From NCBI RefSeq assembly GCF_000716785.1, contig NZ_JNYY01000013.1, positions 212,239-276,238 on the forward strand: DNA of 64,000 nucleotides, written 5' to 3'. Made by a program: the position numbers and the translations under genes. The notes beneath the pieces are model-generated. The model did no database searches. It was not told where the DNA came from and saw only the letters and a list, made by a program, of their open reading frames with translations. Positions 24,858 through 34,164 of this stretch are shown here, piece by piece (within the stretch, counting starts at the first letter, position 1; each line of letters opens with the position of its first letter). This DNA comes from Amycolatopsis vancoresmycina. GTDB lineage: Bacteria > Actinomycetota > Actinomycetes > Mycobacteriales > Pseudonocardiaceae.

Positions 24858-26228
24858 ATGGTGGGATCGCGGGTCGTGGTGGTGAGCCCGCCGTTCGCGT
24901 CGCACGCGCGGCCGATGGCGACGGTCGCCGCGGCGCTCGCGGCGGAAGGCGCGGACGTCACGTTCGCCTGCGCGCCGGCGTTCGCGGAGCTCGCCCGCGA
25001 ACACGGCCTGGCCTTCGAGCCGTTCGCCTTCGGGGACAACGCGAACACCGGGATCGCCGAGCGCACCCGGCAGGAGGCGGCCGGTGCGCGGCGGCTGGCG
25101 GAGTTCCTCGACGCGACTCGCGCCGGGGCCGTGCCGGCGCTGCTGGCGCAGGCCCGGCACCGGCGGGCGGACATGCTGCCCGACCCCGAAGGCGTGCTCG
25201 CGTCGGTCCGGGCGCTCGACGACCGCCTCCGCCCGGACTGGTACCTGGTCGACCAGCTCGCCTACGCCGTGACGCTGGCCGTCCACGCGCTCGGCCGCCG
25301 CTGGGCGGCGTACTGCCCCGGGCACCCCGGTTACGTCATCGACGGTCCCGGCCGGTTCTTCGGGCTGCCGCCGTATTGGCCGCGCGCCCTCCGGCCGGCC
25401 GAGGCGGACCTGGCCGCCTTGCGGACCGAGGTCGAAGCGAACGACCGGACCTTCACCGAGCTGTTCGCCCGCTTCCTGGCCGAGCACGCCCCCGGCCGTC
25501 CGGTGCCCCGCAGCGCTTTCGGCCTGACCTCGCCGGAGGCCGTGCTGTTCAACTACCCGGACCTGCCCTGGCTGCCCGCCCTGCCGCCGGCGCCGGCCCG
25601 GCTCTTCGCCGGCCATTGCAGCGACGTCGGCGAAGCGCGGCTGCCCGGCGACTGGGCCGGCCGGGCCGGCCGGCTGACCGGCGGCGGACGGCACCGGCTC
25701 GTGCTGGTGTCCTTCGGCACCTTCCTCTCCGCCCGCGACGACGTGCTGGGCACCGTCGTCCGGGGGCTGATCGGGGTGCCCGGCGTGTCGGTGCTGGTGG
25801 CCGCGGGGAACCGGAAGGCGAGCGTGCGGGCGGCCTTCGCCGCCGAACCCCGGGTCGAGGTCGCCGACCAGGTGCCGCAGCGGGCGCTGCTGCCGCGGAC
25901 GTCGGCGGTCGTGCACCACGGCGGCAACAACTCGTTCACCGAATGCCTCGCCGCCGGGGTGCCCGCGGTGGCCCTGCCGTTCTCCAGCGACCAGTTCGCG
26001 GTGGCCCACGACCTCGAACGCAGCGGAACGGGCAGCGTGCTCGATCCGCACCGGCTGACGGCGCAGGCGGTGACCCACGCGGTCACCGGCGTCCTGGCGA
26101 AGGCTCATGAGATCCGGGACGCCGCGCACCGGCTGCTCGCCGGACGAGGGCCGCGCCACGCGGCGCGCGGGCTGCTGTCGGCCATGCGACGTCCTTCCCT
26201 AACCGATGCAGAGTCGTTGCAAACGTAG
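24858..26228 (+). CDS. GT1/MGT-like UDP-glycosyltransferase
   Basis: 456 residues from ATG 24858 with GGAAGGAG upstream. It has a GT-B fold: N-terminal VVVVSPPFASHARPMATVAA, which is the acceptor-binding loop with its His, and the C-terminal nucleotide-sugar signature HHGGNNSFTECLAAGVPAVA followed by LPFSSDQFAVA, with the expected His, Glu and terminal Gln. This is the family of macrolide and small-molecule glycosyltransferases. It faces the GT4/SDR operon across a 56-base divergent promoter, so the three may form one pathway (glycosylation of a lipid or metabolite). No dedicated biosynthetic genes adjoin. Confidence 0.85.
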   Translation: MVGSRVVVVSPPFASHARPMATVAAALAAEGADVTFACAPAFAELAREHGLAFEPFAFGDNANTGIAERTRQEAAGARRLAEFLDATRAGAVPALLAQARHRRADMLPDPEGVLASVRALDDRLRPDWYLVDQLAYAVTLAVHALGRRWAAYCPGHPGYVIDGPGRFFGLPPYWPRALRPAEADLAALRTEVEANDRTFTELFARFLAEHAPGRPVPRSAFGLTSPEAVLFNYPDLPWLPALPPAPARLFAGHCSDVGEARLPGDWAGRAGRLTGGGRHRLVLVSFGTFLSARDDVLGTVVRGLIGVPGVSVLVAAGNRKASVRAAFAAEPRVEVADQVPQRALLPRTSAVVHHGGNNSFTECLAAGVPAVALPFSSDQFAVAHDLERSGTGSVLDPHRLTAQAVTHAVTGVLAKAHEIRDAAHRLLAGRGPRHAARGLLSAMRRPSLTDAESLQT

Positions 26229-26437
26229 GTCGTCGCGGCCGCTGCTGCCTAACGAGCGAGCCTGTCCTCCGCCCGAGGCGTGCGGTGCCGCCGGGTGGCT
26301 CTGTGGCGTCGTCAGGGGATAAGTGCAGGTAGAATCAAAGTCGGGCGACCGTCCCGGATGCTGCTCGGCTCGAGAAGTGGGCTCGAAACTGCATCGGATT
26401 TGAATCGTATGGCGCGATGCCGTGCGCTGGAGGTGCC

Positions 26438-27301
26438 ATGCCGCCGAACTTGCCGCCGGGGGTGTCGCTGGTCCGTGCGCGGCTGCGGGACGCCCTCTTC
26501 GCCCGGGTGGCGGGACCCGACGGGCCGCGCAACCGCGCCCGCATCCACGGCGCGCCGGGGGAACGCTGGTTCGCGCCGGACAGCGCGATCCGGCGGGTCC
26601 ACGGGGACACGGCCATGTTCGTGGGCGGCCTGCGCGCGCTGCTGCTGCAGTCGCTGCACCCGCTGGCGATGGCGGCGGTGGCCGCGCACTCGGGCTACCG
26701 CGGCGACCCGTGGGGCCGGCTGCAGCGCACGAGCACCTTCCTCGCCGTGACGACGTTCGGCACGGCCGAGGACGCCGGGCGCGCGGTCGAAACCGTGCGC
26801 GCGGTCCACCGGCGGGTGCGGGGCGTGTCCCCGGACGGGCGGCCCTACCGGGCCGACGACCCGCGGCTGCTGGCCTGGGTGCACCTCGCCGAAGTCGACA
26901 GCTTCCTGCGTGCCCACCAGCGGTACGGCGCCCGGCCCCTCGACGACGCGGGGTGTGATTCCTACGTCGCCGAGACGGCAGTGATCGCCCGCGCGCTCGG
27001 GGTGCCCGACCCGCCGGTGACCCGCGCCGGGCTCGACCTCGCCCTGGCGGCGTACCGGCCCGAGCTGCGCGGTACCCCGGAGGCCCGCCAAGCCGCCCGG
27101 TTCCTCCTGCTCACCCCGCCGATCCCGTGGCCGGCGCGGCTTCCCTACGCCGCGTTGGCCGCTTCGGCGGTGGCGATGCTGCCGGCGTGGACGCGCCCGG
27201 AGTTGCGCCTGCCACGGCTGCCGGTCGCCGAAGCGACCGTCGTCCGGCTCGCCGGGCACAGCCTGGTGAAGGTCGTGCGCTGGGCGATGACCGCGGCCTG
27301 A
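26438..27301 (+). CDS. MpaB-family (DUF2236) oxygenase-like protein
   Basis: 287 residues from ATG 26438, five bases after GGAGGTG. The family pattern is present: FAPDSAIRRVHGDTAMFVGG, LLLQSLHPLAMAAVAAHSGY, FLAVTTFGTAEDAGRAV, and LAWVHLAEVDSFLRAHQRYG. These contain the conserved histidines thought to bind haem in MpaB/latex-clearing-protein-like enzymes. Members oxidise hydrophobic substrates or remain uncharacterised. It is followed by the BaeRF gene on the same strand with its own ribosome site; no operon is evident. Confidence 0.85.
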   Translation: MPPNLPPGVSLVRARLRDALFARVAGPDGPRNRARIHGAPGERWFAPDSAIRRVHGDTAMFVGGLRALLLQSLHPLAMAAVAAHSGYRGDPWGRLQRTSTFLAVTTFGTAEDAGRAVETVRAVHRRVRGVSPDGRPYRADDPRLLAWVHLAEVDSFLRAHQRYGARPLDDAGCDSYVAETAVIARALGVPDPPVTRAGLDLALAAYRPELRGTPEARQAARFLLLTPPIPWPARLPYAALAASAVAMLPAWTRPELRLPRLPVAEATVVRLAGHSLVKVVRWAMTAA

Positions 27302-27413
27302 GCGGCCGCCACCGGCACCCGGACGGGTCTCCCGGGAAGCGGCCGGCGCCGTTTGGTTGCGACCCCGCCGGGTACGGCGTGGACGGGGGAGCCCGACGAA
27401 CGAGGAGCGCACT

Positions 27414-28499
27414 GTGGAGCAGGATCAGGTAAGCGCCGTGCTGACGGCGGAAGGGCCGTTCGCGTCGGTGTTCCTCGACGATTCACACGACACCGAGGAC
27501 GCGGACCGGCAGCTCGAGCTGAAGCTGCAGGAGATCGGCGGCCGGCTGGGCGAGCAGGGCGTCGACGAAGCGACGGCCGAGGCGGTCGTGACGGCGATCC
27601 GGGACAGCGAGCCGCCGGTCGGCCGGAGTGGCCGCGGGGTGGTCGCCGCCGGCGGCCGGGTCGTGCTGGACCGGCGGCTCGCGGATCCGCCTGCCACCCA
27701 GGTCGTCCGCGTCTCGGCCCTGCCCTACCTGCTGCCGTTCTTCTCGCACGGTTCGCCGGAGATCCCGTACCTGCTGGTCAAGGTGGATCACCGGGGCGCG
27801 GACCTGGTGACCTACGACCGCGAGGGCCGGGAGGTCGCGACCGAGACGGTGACGGGGGAGGAGGCGCCGCTGCACAAGGTGCGCGGCGGCGGGTTCGCCC
27901 ACCGCCGGATGCAGGCCACCGTCGAGGAAACCCGCAACCACAACCTGGAAGACGTCGCCGAACGCGTCGCGGCGGTGCACCCGGGGCTGGTGCTGCTGGT
28001 GGGGGAGCAGCAGGCGCGGCGGGCGTTGCACGCGAAGCTGCCGAAGGCGGTCCAGGACGTCACCCGCGAACTGGAGGCAGGCAGCCGGGCCCCGGGAGCC
28101 TCGGAAGAGGACCTGGAGCAGGAGATCCGGGCCGCGCTGGCCGGTCAGTGGCTGAAGCGGCTGGACGAGCTCGCCGAGCGCTTCCGCATCGGGCTGGGCC
28201 GGCCGGACGGGCTCGCGGTGACCGGGCTGACCGAAGTCGTCCGGGCGCTGGCCGAGGCCAACGTGGACACGCTGCTGATCGGCGACCCCGGCGACGCCGA
28301 AGCCTGGGTCGGCCGCAACGCCGGCGAGATCGCCCTCGACCGCGACGGGTTGACGGCCTTCGGCGTCGAGGACGGCCGGCTGCAGCGGGCGGACGAAGCC
28401 CTGCCGTGGGCGACGCTCGTGTCGGGCGCGCCGGTGACGGTCATGGACGAGCGGGTCGACCTGAAGGAGGGAATCGGGGCGCTCCTGCGGCACACCTGA
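27414..28499 (+). CDS. BaeRF/Rv2629-like eRF1-family protein
   Basis: 361 residues from GTG 27414 (GAGGAG upstream). It resembles the actinobacterial Rv2629 family, distant relatives of eukaryotic release factor eRF1 (BaeRF group). The order is an N-terminal beta domain (ASVFLDDSHDTEDADRQLEL), a central segment YLLVKVDHRGADLVTYDREG, the HKVRGGGFAHRRMQATVEET motif typical of the family, then VLLVGEQQARRALHAKLPK and TLLIGDPGDAEAW. Such proteins are linked to ribosome rescue or hypoxia/dormancy in mycobacteria. The function here is inferred only. A strong hairpin follows the stop. Confidence 0.8.
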   Translation: MEQDQVSAVLTAEGPFASVFLDDSHDTEDADRQLELKLQEIGGRLGEQGVDEATAEAVVTAIRDSEPPVGRSGRGVVAAGGRVVLDRRLADPPATQVVRVSALPYLLPFFSHGSPEIPYLLVKVDHRGADLVTYDREGREVATETVTGEEAPLHKVRGGGFAHRRMQATVEETRNHNLEDVAERVAAVHPGLVLLVGEQQARRALHAKLPKAVQDVTRELEAGSRAPGASEEDLEQEIRAALAGQWLKRLDELAERFRIGLGRPDGLAVTGLTEVVRALAEANVDTLLIGDPGDAEAWVGRNAGEIALDRDGLTAFGVEDGRLQRADEALPWATLVSGAPVTVMDERVDLKEGIGALLRHT

Positions 28500-28530
28500 G
28501 CCCGCGGGGCGCGGCGAAGAACATCGGAAA

Positions 28531-28567
28531 GCCGGGTCCCCGAAACCCGATGGATCGGAGACCCGGC
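28531..28567. terminator. Bidirectional terminator hairpin
   Basis: Arms GCCGGGTC (28531-28538) and GACCCGGC (28560-28567) are perfectly complementary around a 21-base loop, between the convergent BaeRF and catalase genes. There is no U tract, as is common in actinomycetes. Confidence 0.65.
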
Positions 28568-28581
28568 AGCCGGCGATGGGG

Positions 28582-30105
28582 TCAGGCTTTGTGCTGCATG
28601 CTCGACCGGGCCGGGTTGCCCTGGTCGGCGGCTTTCGGGTCCTTCTCGTCCCGCTTGGCCCGGACGCCGGATTCGATCCGGTCGCCGAGCCCCTTGTCGA
28701 CGTTGCGCCAGTAGTCGAACGCCCGCGTCAGCACCGGCTCGGACACGCCGTTGAGCAGGTGCCCGACGACGTTGTCGACCAGCCGTTCGCGCTGGTCGTC
28801 GTCCAGCACCTCGCGGACCATCGTGCCGGCCTGGCCCCAGTCGTCGTCGTCCTCGCGCAGCGTGTACGCCGTCCGGACCATGTCACCGTCGGTGTGCCAG
28901 CCCGCGGGAGTCCCGTACCGTGCCGGGTCGGCGTGCGGGCCGCCCTTGGAGTTCGGTGCGTAGACCGGGTCGGAGACCTTGGTGTAGCGCATCGCACCGT
29001 CCTTGCTGTAGCTGTGCACGGGCGCGACGGGGGCGTTGACCGGCAGCTGCTTGTAGTTCGCGCCGATCCGGTAGCGGTGGGCGTCCGGGTAGGAGAACAG
29101 CCTGCCGAGCAGCATCTTGTCCGGGCTCGCTCCGATCCCCGGCACCAGGTTGCTCGGCTCGAACGCGGCCTGTTCGATCTCGGTGTGGTGGTCGGTCGGG
29201 TTGCGGTCGAGCGTCATCCGGCCGACGTCGATCAGCGGGTAGTCGCCGTGCGGCCACACCTTCGTCAGGTCGAAGGGGTTGAAGCGGTAGACCTTGGCGT
29301 CGTCGAACGGCATGACCTGCACCTTCAGCGTCCAGCTCGGGTGGTCACCGCGCTCGATCGACTCGTACAGGTCGCGCGTGTGGTAGTCGGTGTCGGCCGA
29401 GGCCATCTGGTCGGCTTCGTCCTGGGTGAAGCACTCGACGCCCTGGTCGGTTTTGAAATGGTACTTCACCCAGAAGCGTTCGCCCGCGGCGTTGATCCAC
29501 ATGTAGGTGTGCGAACTGTAGCCGTTCATGTGCCGCCAGGTGCGCGGGATCCCGCGGTCGCCCATCAGCCACGTCACCTGGTGAGCCGACTCCGGCGACA
29601 GCGTCCAGAAGTCCCACTGCATGTCGTGGTCGCGCAGGTTGTTGTCGGCCCGGCGTTTCTGCGATCGGATGAAGTGCTGGAACTTCAGCGGGTCCCGGAT
29701 GAAGAAGACCGGGGTGTTGTTGCCGACCATGTCGTAATTGCCTTCGCTGGTGTAGAACTTCACCGCGAAGCCGCGCGGATCGCGCCAGGTGTCGGGACTG
29801 CCGCGCTCGCCGGCGACGGTGGAGAACCGCACCAGCAGGTCGGTCTTCGTGCCCGGCTGGAACACTGCCGCCTTGGTGTACGAACTGACGTCGCCGGTCG
29901 TCTCGAACCGCCCGAACGCGCCGCTGCCCTTCGCGTGCGGTTGCCGCTCGGGGACGCGTTCGCGGTTGAACTGCGCCATCTGTTCGATGAGGTAGTTGTC
30001 GTGCAGCAGGATCGGGCCGTCGGGGCCGACGGTGAGGGAGTGTTCGTCGCTCTCGACGGGGATGCCCGCGTCGTTGGTGGTCGGTTCGGGACGAATCTGC
30101 GTCAC
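28582..30105 (-). CDS. katA: Haem catalase, small-subunit clade
   Basis: 507 residues from GTG 30105, preceded by AAAGGAG. It breaks down hydrogen peroxide. All catalase landmarks are seen: active-site His in RQPHAKGSGAFG, Asn in YDMVGNNTPVFFIRDP, and the proximal haem Tyr in RLFSYPDAHRYR. The length and the absence of a C-terminal flavodoxin-like domain place it in clade 3 (katA-like). The 244 bases upstream contain no regulator gene; no furA-like gene is adjacent, so the control is unclear. The upstream-lying minus-strand protease gene is separate. Confidence 0.94.
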   Translation of the reverse strand: MTQIRPEPTTNDAGIPVESDEHSLTVGPDGPILLHDNYLIEQMAQFNRERVPERQPHAKGSGAFGRFETTGDVSSYTKAAVFQPGTKTDLLVRFSTVAGERGSPDTWRDPRGFAVKFYTSEGNYDMVGNNTPVFFIRDPLKFQHFIRSQKRRADNNLRDHDMQWDFWTLSPESAHQVTWLMGDRGIPRTWRHMNGYSSHTYMWINAAGERFWVKYHFKTDQGVECFTQDEADQMASADTDYHTRDLYESIERGDHPSWTLKVQVMPFDDAKVYRFNPFDLTKVWPHGDYPLIDVGRMTLDRNPTDHHTEIEQAAFEPSNLVPGIGASPDKMLLGRLFSYPDAHRYRIGANYKQLPVNAPVAPVHSYSKDGAMRYTKVSDPVYAPNSKGGPHADPARYGTPAGWHTDGDMVRTAYTLREDDDDWGQAGTMVREVLDDDQRERLVDNVVGHLLNGVSEPVLTRAFDYWRNVDKGLGDRIESGVRAKRDEKDPKAADQGNPARSSMQHKA

Positions 30106-30349
30106 TGTGCTCCTTTTTGCGACAACCGTAGGGAACCAGCCGTGCCAATGCCCATGGGTCGCGTACCCGATCCTTTCCGGGCCAAAACGCACTCGGTGCT
30201 GCAGGGAGGGGTCACCGAGCCCGGTCCCGCCGCGGAACTGGCGCCCGCCTCGGCATTCGACGCGGGCGCCGAATCCACCGGGCGGCCGCCGTGCGATGTC
30301 GCCGACGGGTCGGATGTGGACCGTCGGCGACACTGCCGCGCGGCGGGTG

Positions 30350-31108
30350 TCAGATCCCGCTGACCTGGCGGATCCAGCCGCGGCCCGCCGCGACGCTGCC
30401 GTAGGTGGTGGTGCTGGACCGGTCGCTGGTCGAGCAGACCCCGACCTGGACGCCGTCGTCGATCATCGGGCCGCCGGAGTCGCCGCCGGCCACCGCGCCG
30501 TCGAGGGTGTCGGCCGCGATGGCCGGGCCGCCGAAGTAGTCGGTGGCACCGGTGTCGGCGATCCGCACCGAAGCCTGCTTCAGGACGGCCGACTGGTGGT
30601 TGCCTTCGTCGGTGGACTGGGTCGCGCCCCAGCCGTAGACGCGGGCCGAGTCGCCTTCCTGTGCGTCCGACGAGCTGCCGGCGAGCCGGGCGAACGTGCC
30701 GCCGCCGGTGGTGTTCAGCTTGATCAGGGCGAGGTCGCCGCCGGAGTACACGTACGTCGCGGACGCCTTCGCGTGCACGCCGCCGGAGGCGCTGTTGGAA
30801 CCGACGTAGAGGTCGATGTCGGTCAGCCGCCGCCCGTTGTCGTCGTACATGCAGTGCTTGGCCGTCAGCACCCACCGCGAGCCGATCAGCGTGCTGGTGC
30901 AGAAGAAGGTGTAGCCGTTGGCGTGGCCGTTGAACCGGGTGATGTAGCCGGGGTTCTGGGCCGTGCTGCCGTCGATGATCGACGGCTCGGCACCGGAGGG
31001 AACCGGCGTGACCGGGGTGCCGGCCGACGCCGGGGCGGCCGCGAGGGTCGCGAACGCGGCGCATGACACGGCGAGCAGGGCAGCGGATCGGGCGAGAGGA
31101 CTGCGCAT
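30350..31108 (-). CDS. Secreted trypsin-like serine protease (S1)
   Basis: 252 residues from ATG 31108 (AAGGAG upstream). A Sec signal peptide (ARSAALLAVSCAAFATLAAA, cleavage after PASA) precedes a short pro-region and the mature start IIDGSTAQ. The catalytic triad is His in WVLTAKHC, Asp in GGDLALIKL and Ser in AGGDSGGPMI. The S1 specificity-pocket residue six before the Ser is not Asp in an obvious way (DTLDGAVAGGDSGG), so trypsin specificity is uncertain. The length fits the short actinomycete trypsin/SnaPA-like group. It is divergent from an HTH regulator gene across 265 bases. Confidence 0.9.
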   Translation of the reverse strand: MRSPLARSAALLAVSCAAFATLAAAPASAGTPVTPVPSGAEPSIIDGSTAQNPGYITRFNGHANGYTFFCTSTLIGSRWVLTAKHCMYDDNGRRLTDIDLYVGSNSASGGVHAKASATYVYSGGDLALIKLNTTGGGTFARLAGSSSDAQEGDSARVYGWGATQSTDEGNHQSAVLKQASVRIADTGATDYFGGPAIAADTLDGAVAGGDSGGPMIDDGVQVGVCSTSDRSSTTTYGSVAAGRGWIRQVSGI

Positions 31109-31373
31109 CAGGACTCCTTGGCGGGGACCAGTGGGACTCACTGAACGTAATCGGGTGACGTGTCTCCGGTAACCGTCCGAAGACCGGAGCCGATCAACGG
31201 AACAAGACGGATCTTTCGGCGGGTTGTGCGGCTTCCGCCGACGTTCGTCGGGTGACAGGCGTGGTCCGCGCCTGTTAGACCGGTGGTGATCCGGCACGAC
31301 CGGACGCTTCCGCCACACCGGCGCGATCCGCCGGACGGCACCTCGTTCCTCCGCACCGACGACGAGGATCGCC

Positions 31374-32306
31374 ATGCCGTTGTTCGCGGTGCCGCCGCCG
31401 GAGGCCGCCAGGCGGGACCTGGCGCAGGTCCTCGCCGAGGGCCCGTTCAGCCGCGCGCTCTCGCTGGCCATCGACCGCAGCGGCCTGGGACTCGCCCGCC
31501 TCGGCAGCCGCCTGACGGCCGCGGGTGTTCCGGTCAGCACCACGACGCTCAGCTATTGGCGCACCGGGCGGACTCGCCCCGAGCGGCCGCATTCCCTGCG
31601 CGCGGTGACGGTGCTGGAAGACGTCCTCGGTTTGCCGGCCCGCTCGCTGACCGGCCTGCTGTCCCGCCCCGGCCACTGCGGCGCGCCCGATCCGGTGGGC
31701 TGGGAACGCTTGTGGGGTCCGCGCAACGGCGTGCTGCCGGTGCTGCGTTCGTTCGACGCGGCCGACGAGACGTCGTTGCTGGTGCTCAGCCTGCACGAGG
31801 CCGTGTATGTGGGCGCCGACCGGTGCCTCGCCCGCCTGCGGGTGCGCGAGGTCGTGCGGGCGATCGAGGAACCGGTCCAGGCCAGGGTGGTGGCTCTGCG
31901 TGGCTGCGCCCCCGGCCGCCCGCCGCGGCTGGTGTCGACGCGGTACTGCCGGGCGGTGCGCACCGAAGTCCTGGCGGAGCCGGGGTTCGTGATCAGCGAG
32001 CTGGTCCCGGCCCGCCCGCTGGCGGTCGGCGAGATCGCGATCCTCGAGTACGAGTTCGAATACACCGATGACGTACCCGACACGAGCTACGATCGCCGCT
32101 TCCGGCATCCGGTGGCCGAGCACCTGGTGGAGGTGCACTTCGCGCCGGAGGCGTTGCCCTCGGCTTGCCACGCTTACCGGCTGGACGGGCCGGCTGGCGT
32201 GGAGCGCGAGGTCGCCGCTGTCCCGGTGGCGCCGGAGACGCCCGCCCTCTGCTTCGCGAGCGAGGTGGGCGCCGGCATCCGCGGGCTGCGCTGGGGCTGG
32301 CCCTGA
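31374..32306 (+). CDS. HTH (XRE-like) protein with uncharacterised C-terminus
   Basis: 310 residues. An N-terminal lambda-repressor-like helix-turn-helix is suggested by ALSLAIDRSGLGLARLGSRL, VSTTTLSYWRTGRTRPER and the following VTVLEDVLGLPARSL, the usual XRE pattern of recognition helix then scaffold helix. The remaining 200 residues (GPRNGVLPVLRSFDAADETS, IAILEYEFEYTDD, EVHFAPEALPSACHAY) form an unassigned beta-rich domain found in actinomycete regulators of this type. It is divergent from the secreted protease gene, so it may regulate it; that is inference. Confidence 0.7.
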   Translation: MPLFAVPPPEAARRDLAQVLAEGPFSRALSLAIDRSGLGLARLGSRLTAAGVPVSTTTLSYWRTGRTRPERPHSLRAVTVLEDVLGLPARSLTGLLSRPGHCGAPDPVGWERLWGPRNGVLPVLRSFDAADETSLLVLSLHEAVYVGADRCLARLRVREVVRAIEEPVQARVVALRGCAPGRPPRLVSTRYCRAVRTEVLAEPGFVISELVPARPLAVGEIAILEYEFEYTDDVPDTSYDRRFRHPVAEHLVEVHFAPEALPSACHAYRLDGPAGVEREVAAVPVAPETPALCFASEVGAGIRGLRWGWP

Positions 32307-32645
32307 TCGGCGCCACGGCCGGTCGTCGAGTCCTATGAGGCGTGGAAGATCCAGGGCGGCACGAACACCGCCTTCGAGGTGCTGGACGTGCCGAATCCCT
32401 CGCCGGCGAGCAGAAGGCCGCCGATTCCTTCGTGGAACCGGGCCCGGCCGGTCACGGCGATGAGGTCGCCGGCGGTTTCCGGTGTGCGGCAGCCTCTACC
32501 GAGTGTGGCCCGCGGGCGGAATTGCCGTCACCTGGGTGATGCAGTCGTTGCGCTGGTGGGCTGATCGCGTTGGGCAAGCGTCGATCGCTGTTCGGTTCGG
32601 TGCTAGCGTCCGCATTCGGTGGTGGATCCGGCACTGGGGGCATTC
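32307..32645. other. Intergenic region, no recognised feature
   Basis: No supported gene, hairpin with terminator character, or repeat was found between the HTH protein and the secreted repeat protein. Confidence 0.4.
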
Positions 32646-33458
32646 GTGGTGAAGCGGTCGCTTGTCGTCTTCGTGGTGGCTGTTCTCGGGCTGGCCGGGT
32701 TTTCCCCGGTGGCGGGGGCGGTTGCGCCCAGCGGCTGCACGACGTCCATCCAGTGGGTGCAGCAGGGCAGCGACTACTTCAACGGGCTCGGCAGCGTGCA
32801 GTGCACGAGCGGACGGTACAAGGCGAAGGAGGTCTGCCTCAACAACCAGACCGGCGCCGGGTACGTCATCTACGGCACGCAGGTCGTGAACGCGCCCGCG
32901 ACGGCCACGGTGCTGTGCCGCACCGGGAACTCCGGGCTGTCCGTGGCCGCCGTGACCGATCCGCCGGACTCGGGGCTCACCGGGTGTGTCTCCTGGACCG
33001 AGTGGGTCACCCAGGGCAGCAACCTGTTCTACGGCCGCGGGCAGGCGCAGTGCGACACGGGGCGGTACCGCGTCAAGTCGTTGTGCAAGAACGAGCAGAC
33101 CGGCGACTACTACATCCTGTACGGCACCCAGGCGGTGACCGCGCCGAGCGCCGTCTCGATCACCTGCAACACGGGCAACACGGCCCAGATCGTGCAGGCG
33201 GTCGCGGATCCGGCGGCCACGGGCCTGGCCGGGTGCATGACGTGGAGCGCGTGGATCGTCCAGGGCAGCACCTTGTACTACGGCCGCGGCAGCGCTCAGT
33301 GCGACAGCGGCCGTTATCAGGCTCGCCTTGCGTGTCACAACGTTCAGACGGGCCAGGACTACGTGGTCTACGCGCCGGTTGTCACGGCGCCGGCCACCTC
33401 GACCGGGACCTGCCTGTCGGGGAACAGCGCGACCGCGGTCACCACGCAGGCGGCCTGA
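32646..33458 (+). CDS. Secreted protein of three Cys-rich tandem repeats
   Basis: About 270 residues from GTG 32646 or 32649. A Sec signal (KRSLVVFVVAVLGLAGFSP, cleavage near VAGA) is followed by three imperfect repeats of about 80 residues. Each has four Cys in the same order: GC, then QC with SGRY, then C of the xxCxNxQTG block, then C before TGN/SGN. Matching pieces are WVQQGSDYFNGLGSVQC / WVTQGSNLFYGRGQAQC / WIVQGSTLYYGRGSAQC and NNQTG / NEQTG / NVQTG. Even cysteine counts suggest two disulphides per repeat. The protein is fully extracellular with no catalytic motif; an adhesive or ligand-binding role is possible. The repeats probably arose by duplication. Confidence 0.75.
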   Translation: MVKRSLVVFVVAVLGLAGFSPVAGAVAPSGCTTSIQWVQQGSDYFNGLGSVQCTSGRYKAKEVCLNNQTGAGYVIYGTQVVNAPATATVLCRTGNSGLSVAAVTDPPDSGLTGCVSWTEWVTQGSNLFYGRGQAQCDTGRYRVKSLCKNEQTGDYYILYGTQAVTAPSAVSITCNTGNTAQIVQAVADPAATGLAGCMTWSAWIVQGSTLYYGRGSAQCDSGRYQARLACHNVQTGQDYVVYAPVVTAPATSTGTCLSGNSATAVTTQAA

Positions 33459-34023
33459 CTCGCGCCAAGCGCTACTGGTCCCGCACTTTGGCCCGCAACG
33501 CAGAGAGGGTGTCGTCGACCGGGACCGCCCGGCGCCGCCATCACCGGTCGCCCAGCTGGTGGATGGTCAGCGAGCCGATGTCCCTGGCCTGCACCACGGT
33601 CCGTCGACCGTGCCGGTGACCGAGCTGGACGTCGACCCGGGGCCCGCCGGTTGCGGGCGCGTCTCGGCGGGCTCGGTCACCACCACCTCCACCGATCTCC
33701 GATGCCCGGGACGGGCCGTGCCGACGCCGACGTGGTGACAAGTCGCGTGGAACTCGAGCCCGTTGCGGTAGGCAACTGTCGGTGCGCATCGGCGGGTGGA
33801 TCGCCGCCCGGCCCGAGCTGCTGGGTGGCCTTCGAAGCGTGATCGCGAGGTGAGCAGAGCCGTGGCGTCGTAGCCGCGTCTGCTCGATGTAGCCGAGCGC
33901 TCCTCGTAGAACTTCTCGCGAGAACCCGGCGCCTTTCCGGGCTACCTCACGAGCACAGGGGCGGGCGTTGGCCGGACCGGCCGATCAACAAAAGGCGGCG
34001 CCGTCCTCTCCGGTCAGCCTCGG
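33459..34023. other. Gene-poor region with decayed coding scraps
   Basis: No intact gene. On the minus strand near 33470-33640 the scrap HGRRTVVQARDIGSLTIHQL resembles the VVQA-type motif of short actinomycete proteins, then continues after a stop in another frame (VPVDDTLSALRAKVRDQ). It is most likely a relic. The rest is unremarkable. Confidence 0.35.
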
Positions 34024-34164
34024 TCAAACTGGACGTTCTTCGCGCAGTAATTTTTCGAGTTGATCGCGATCGTCTGCCTTGGAGGTTGCGGGTTTCGGGT
34101 CGGGTTCTGACTTGCTGCGGTCCGGCTGATTCGGTTCCGGATGATCCATACTGCGCTTTCCCAT
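34024..34164 (-). CDS. Small charged protein (46 aa)
   Basis: Start ATG 34164 has GGAGG at five-base spacing, which supports translation. The product begins MGKRSMDHPEPNQPDRSKSE and ends in a short charged helix (DQLEKLLREERPV). It is hydrophilic, Pro/Asp/Lys-rich and probably disordered. No function can be assigned. Confidence 0.4.
   Translation of the reverse strand: MGKRSMDHPEPNQPDRSKSEPDPKPATSKADDRDQLEKLLREERPV

Noticed and set aside
28531..28567. Rho-independent terminator with U tract
   Set aside because: The hairpin is strong, but there is no U tract on either side; it is listed as a terminator by position only.
27353..30363. Long plus-strand frames across BaeRF and catalase
   Set aside because: Shadow frames; codons and residues do not fit any family, and the true genes are clear on their own strands.
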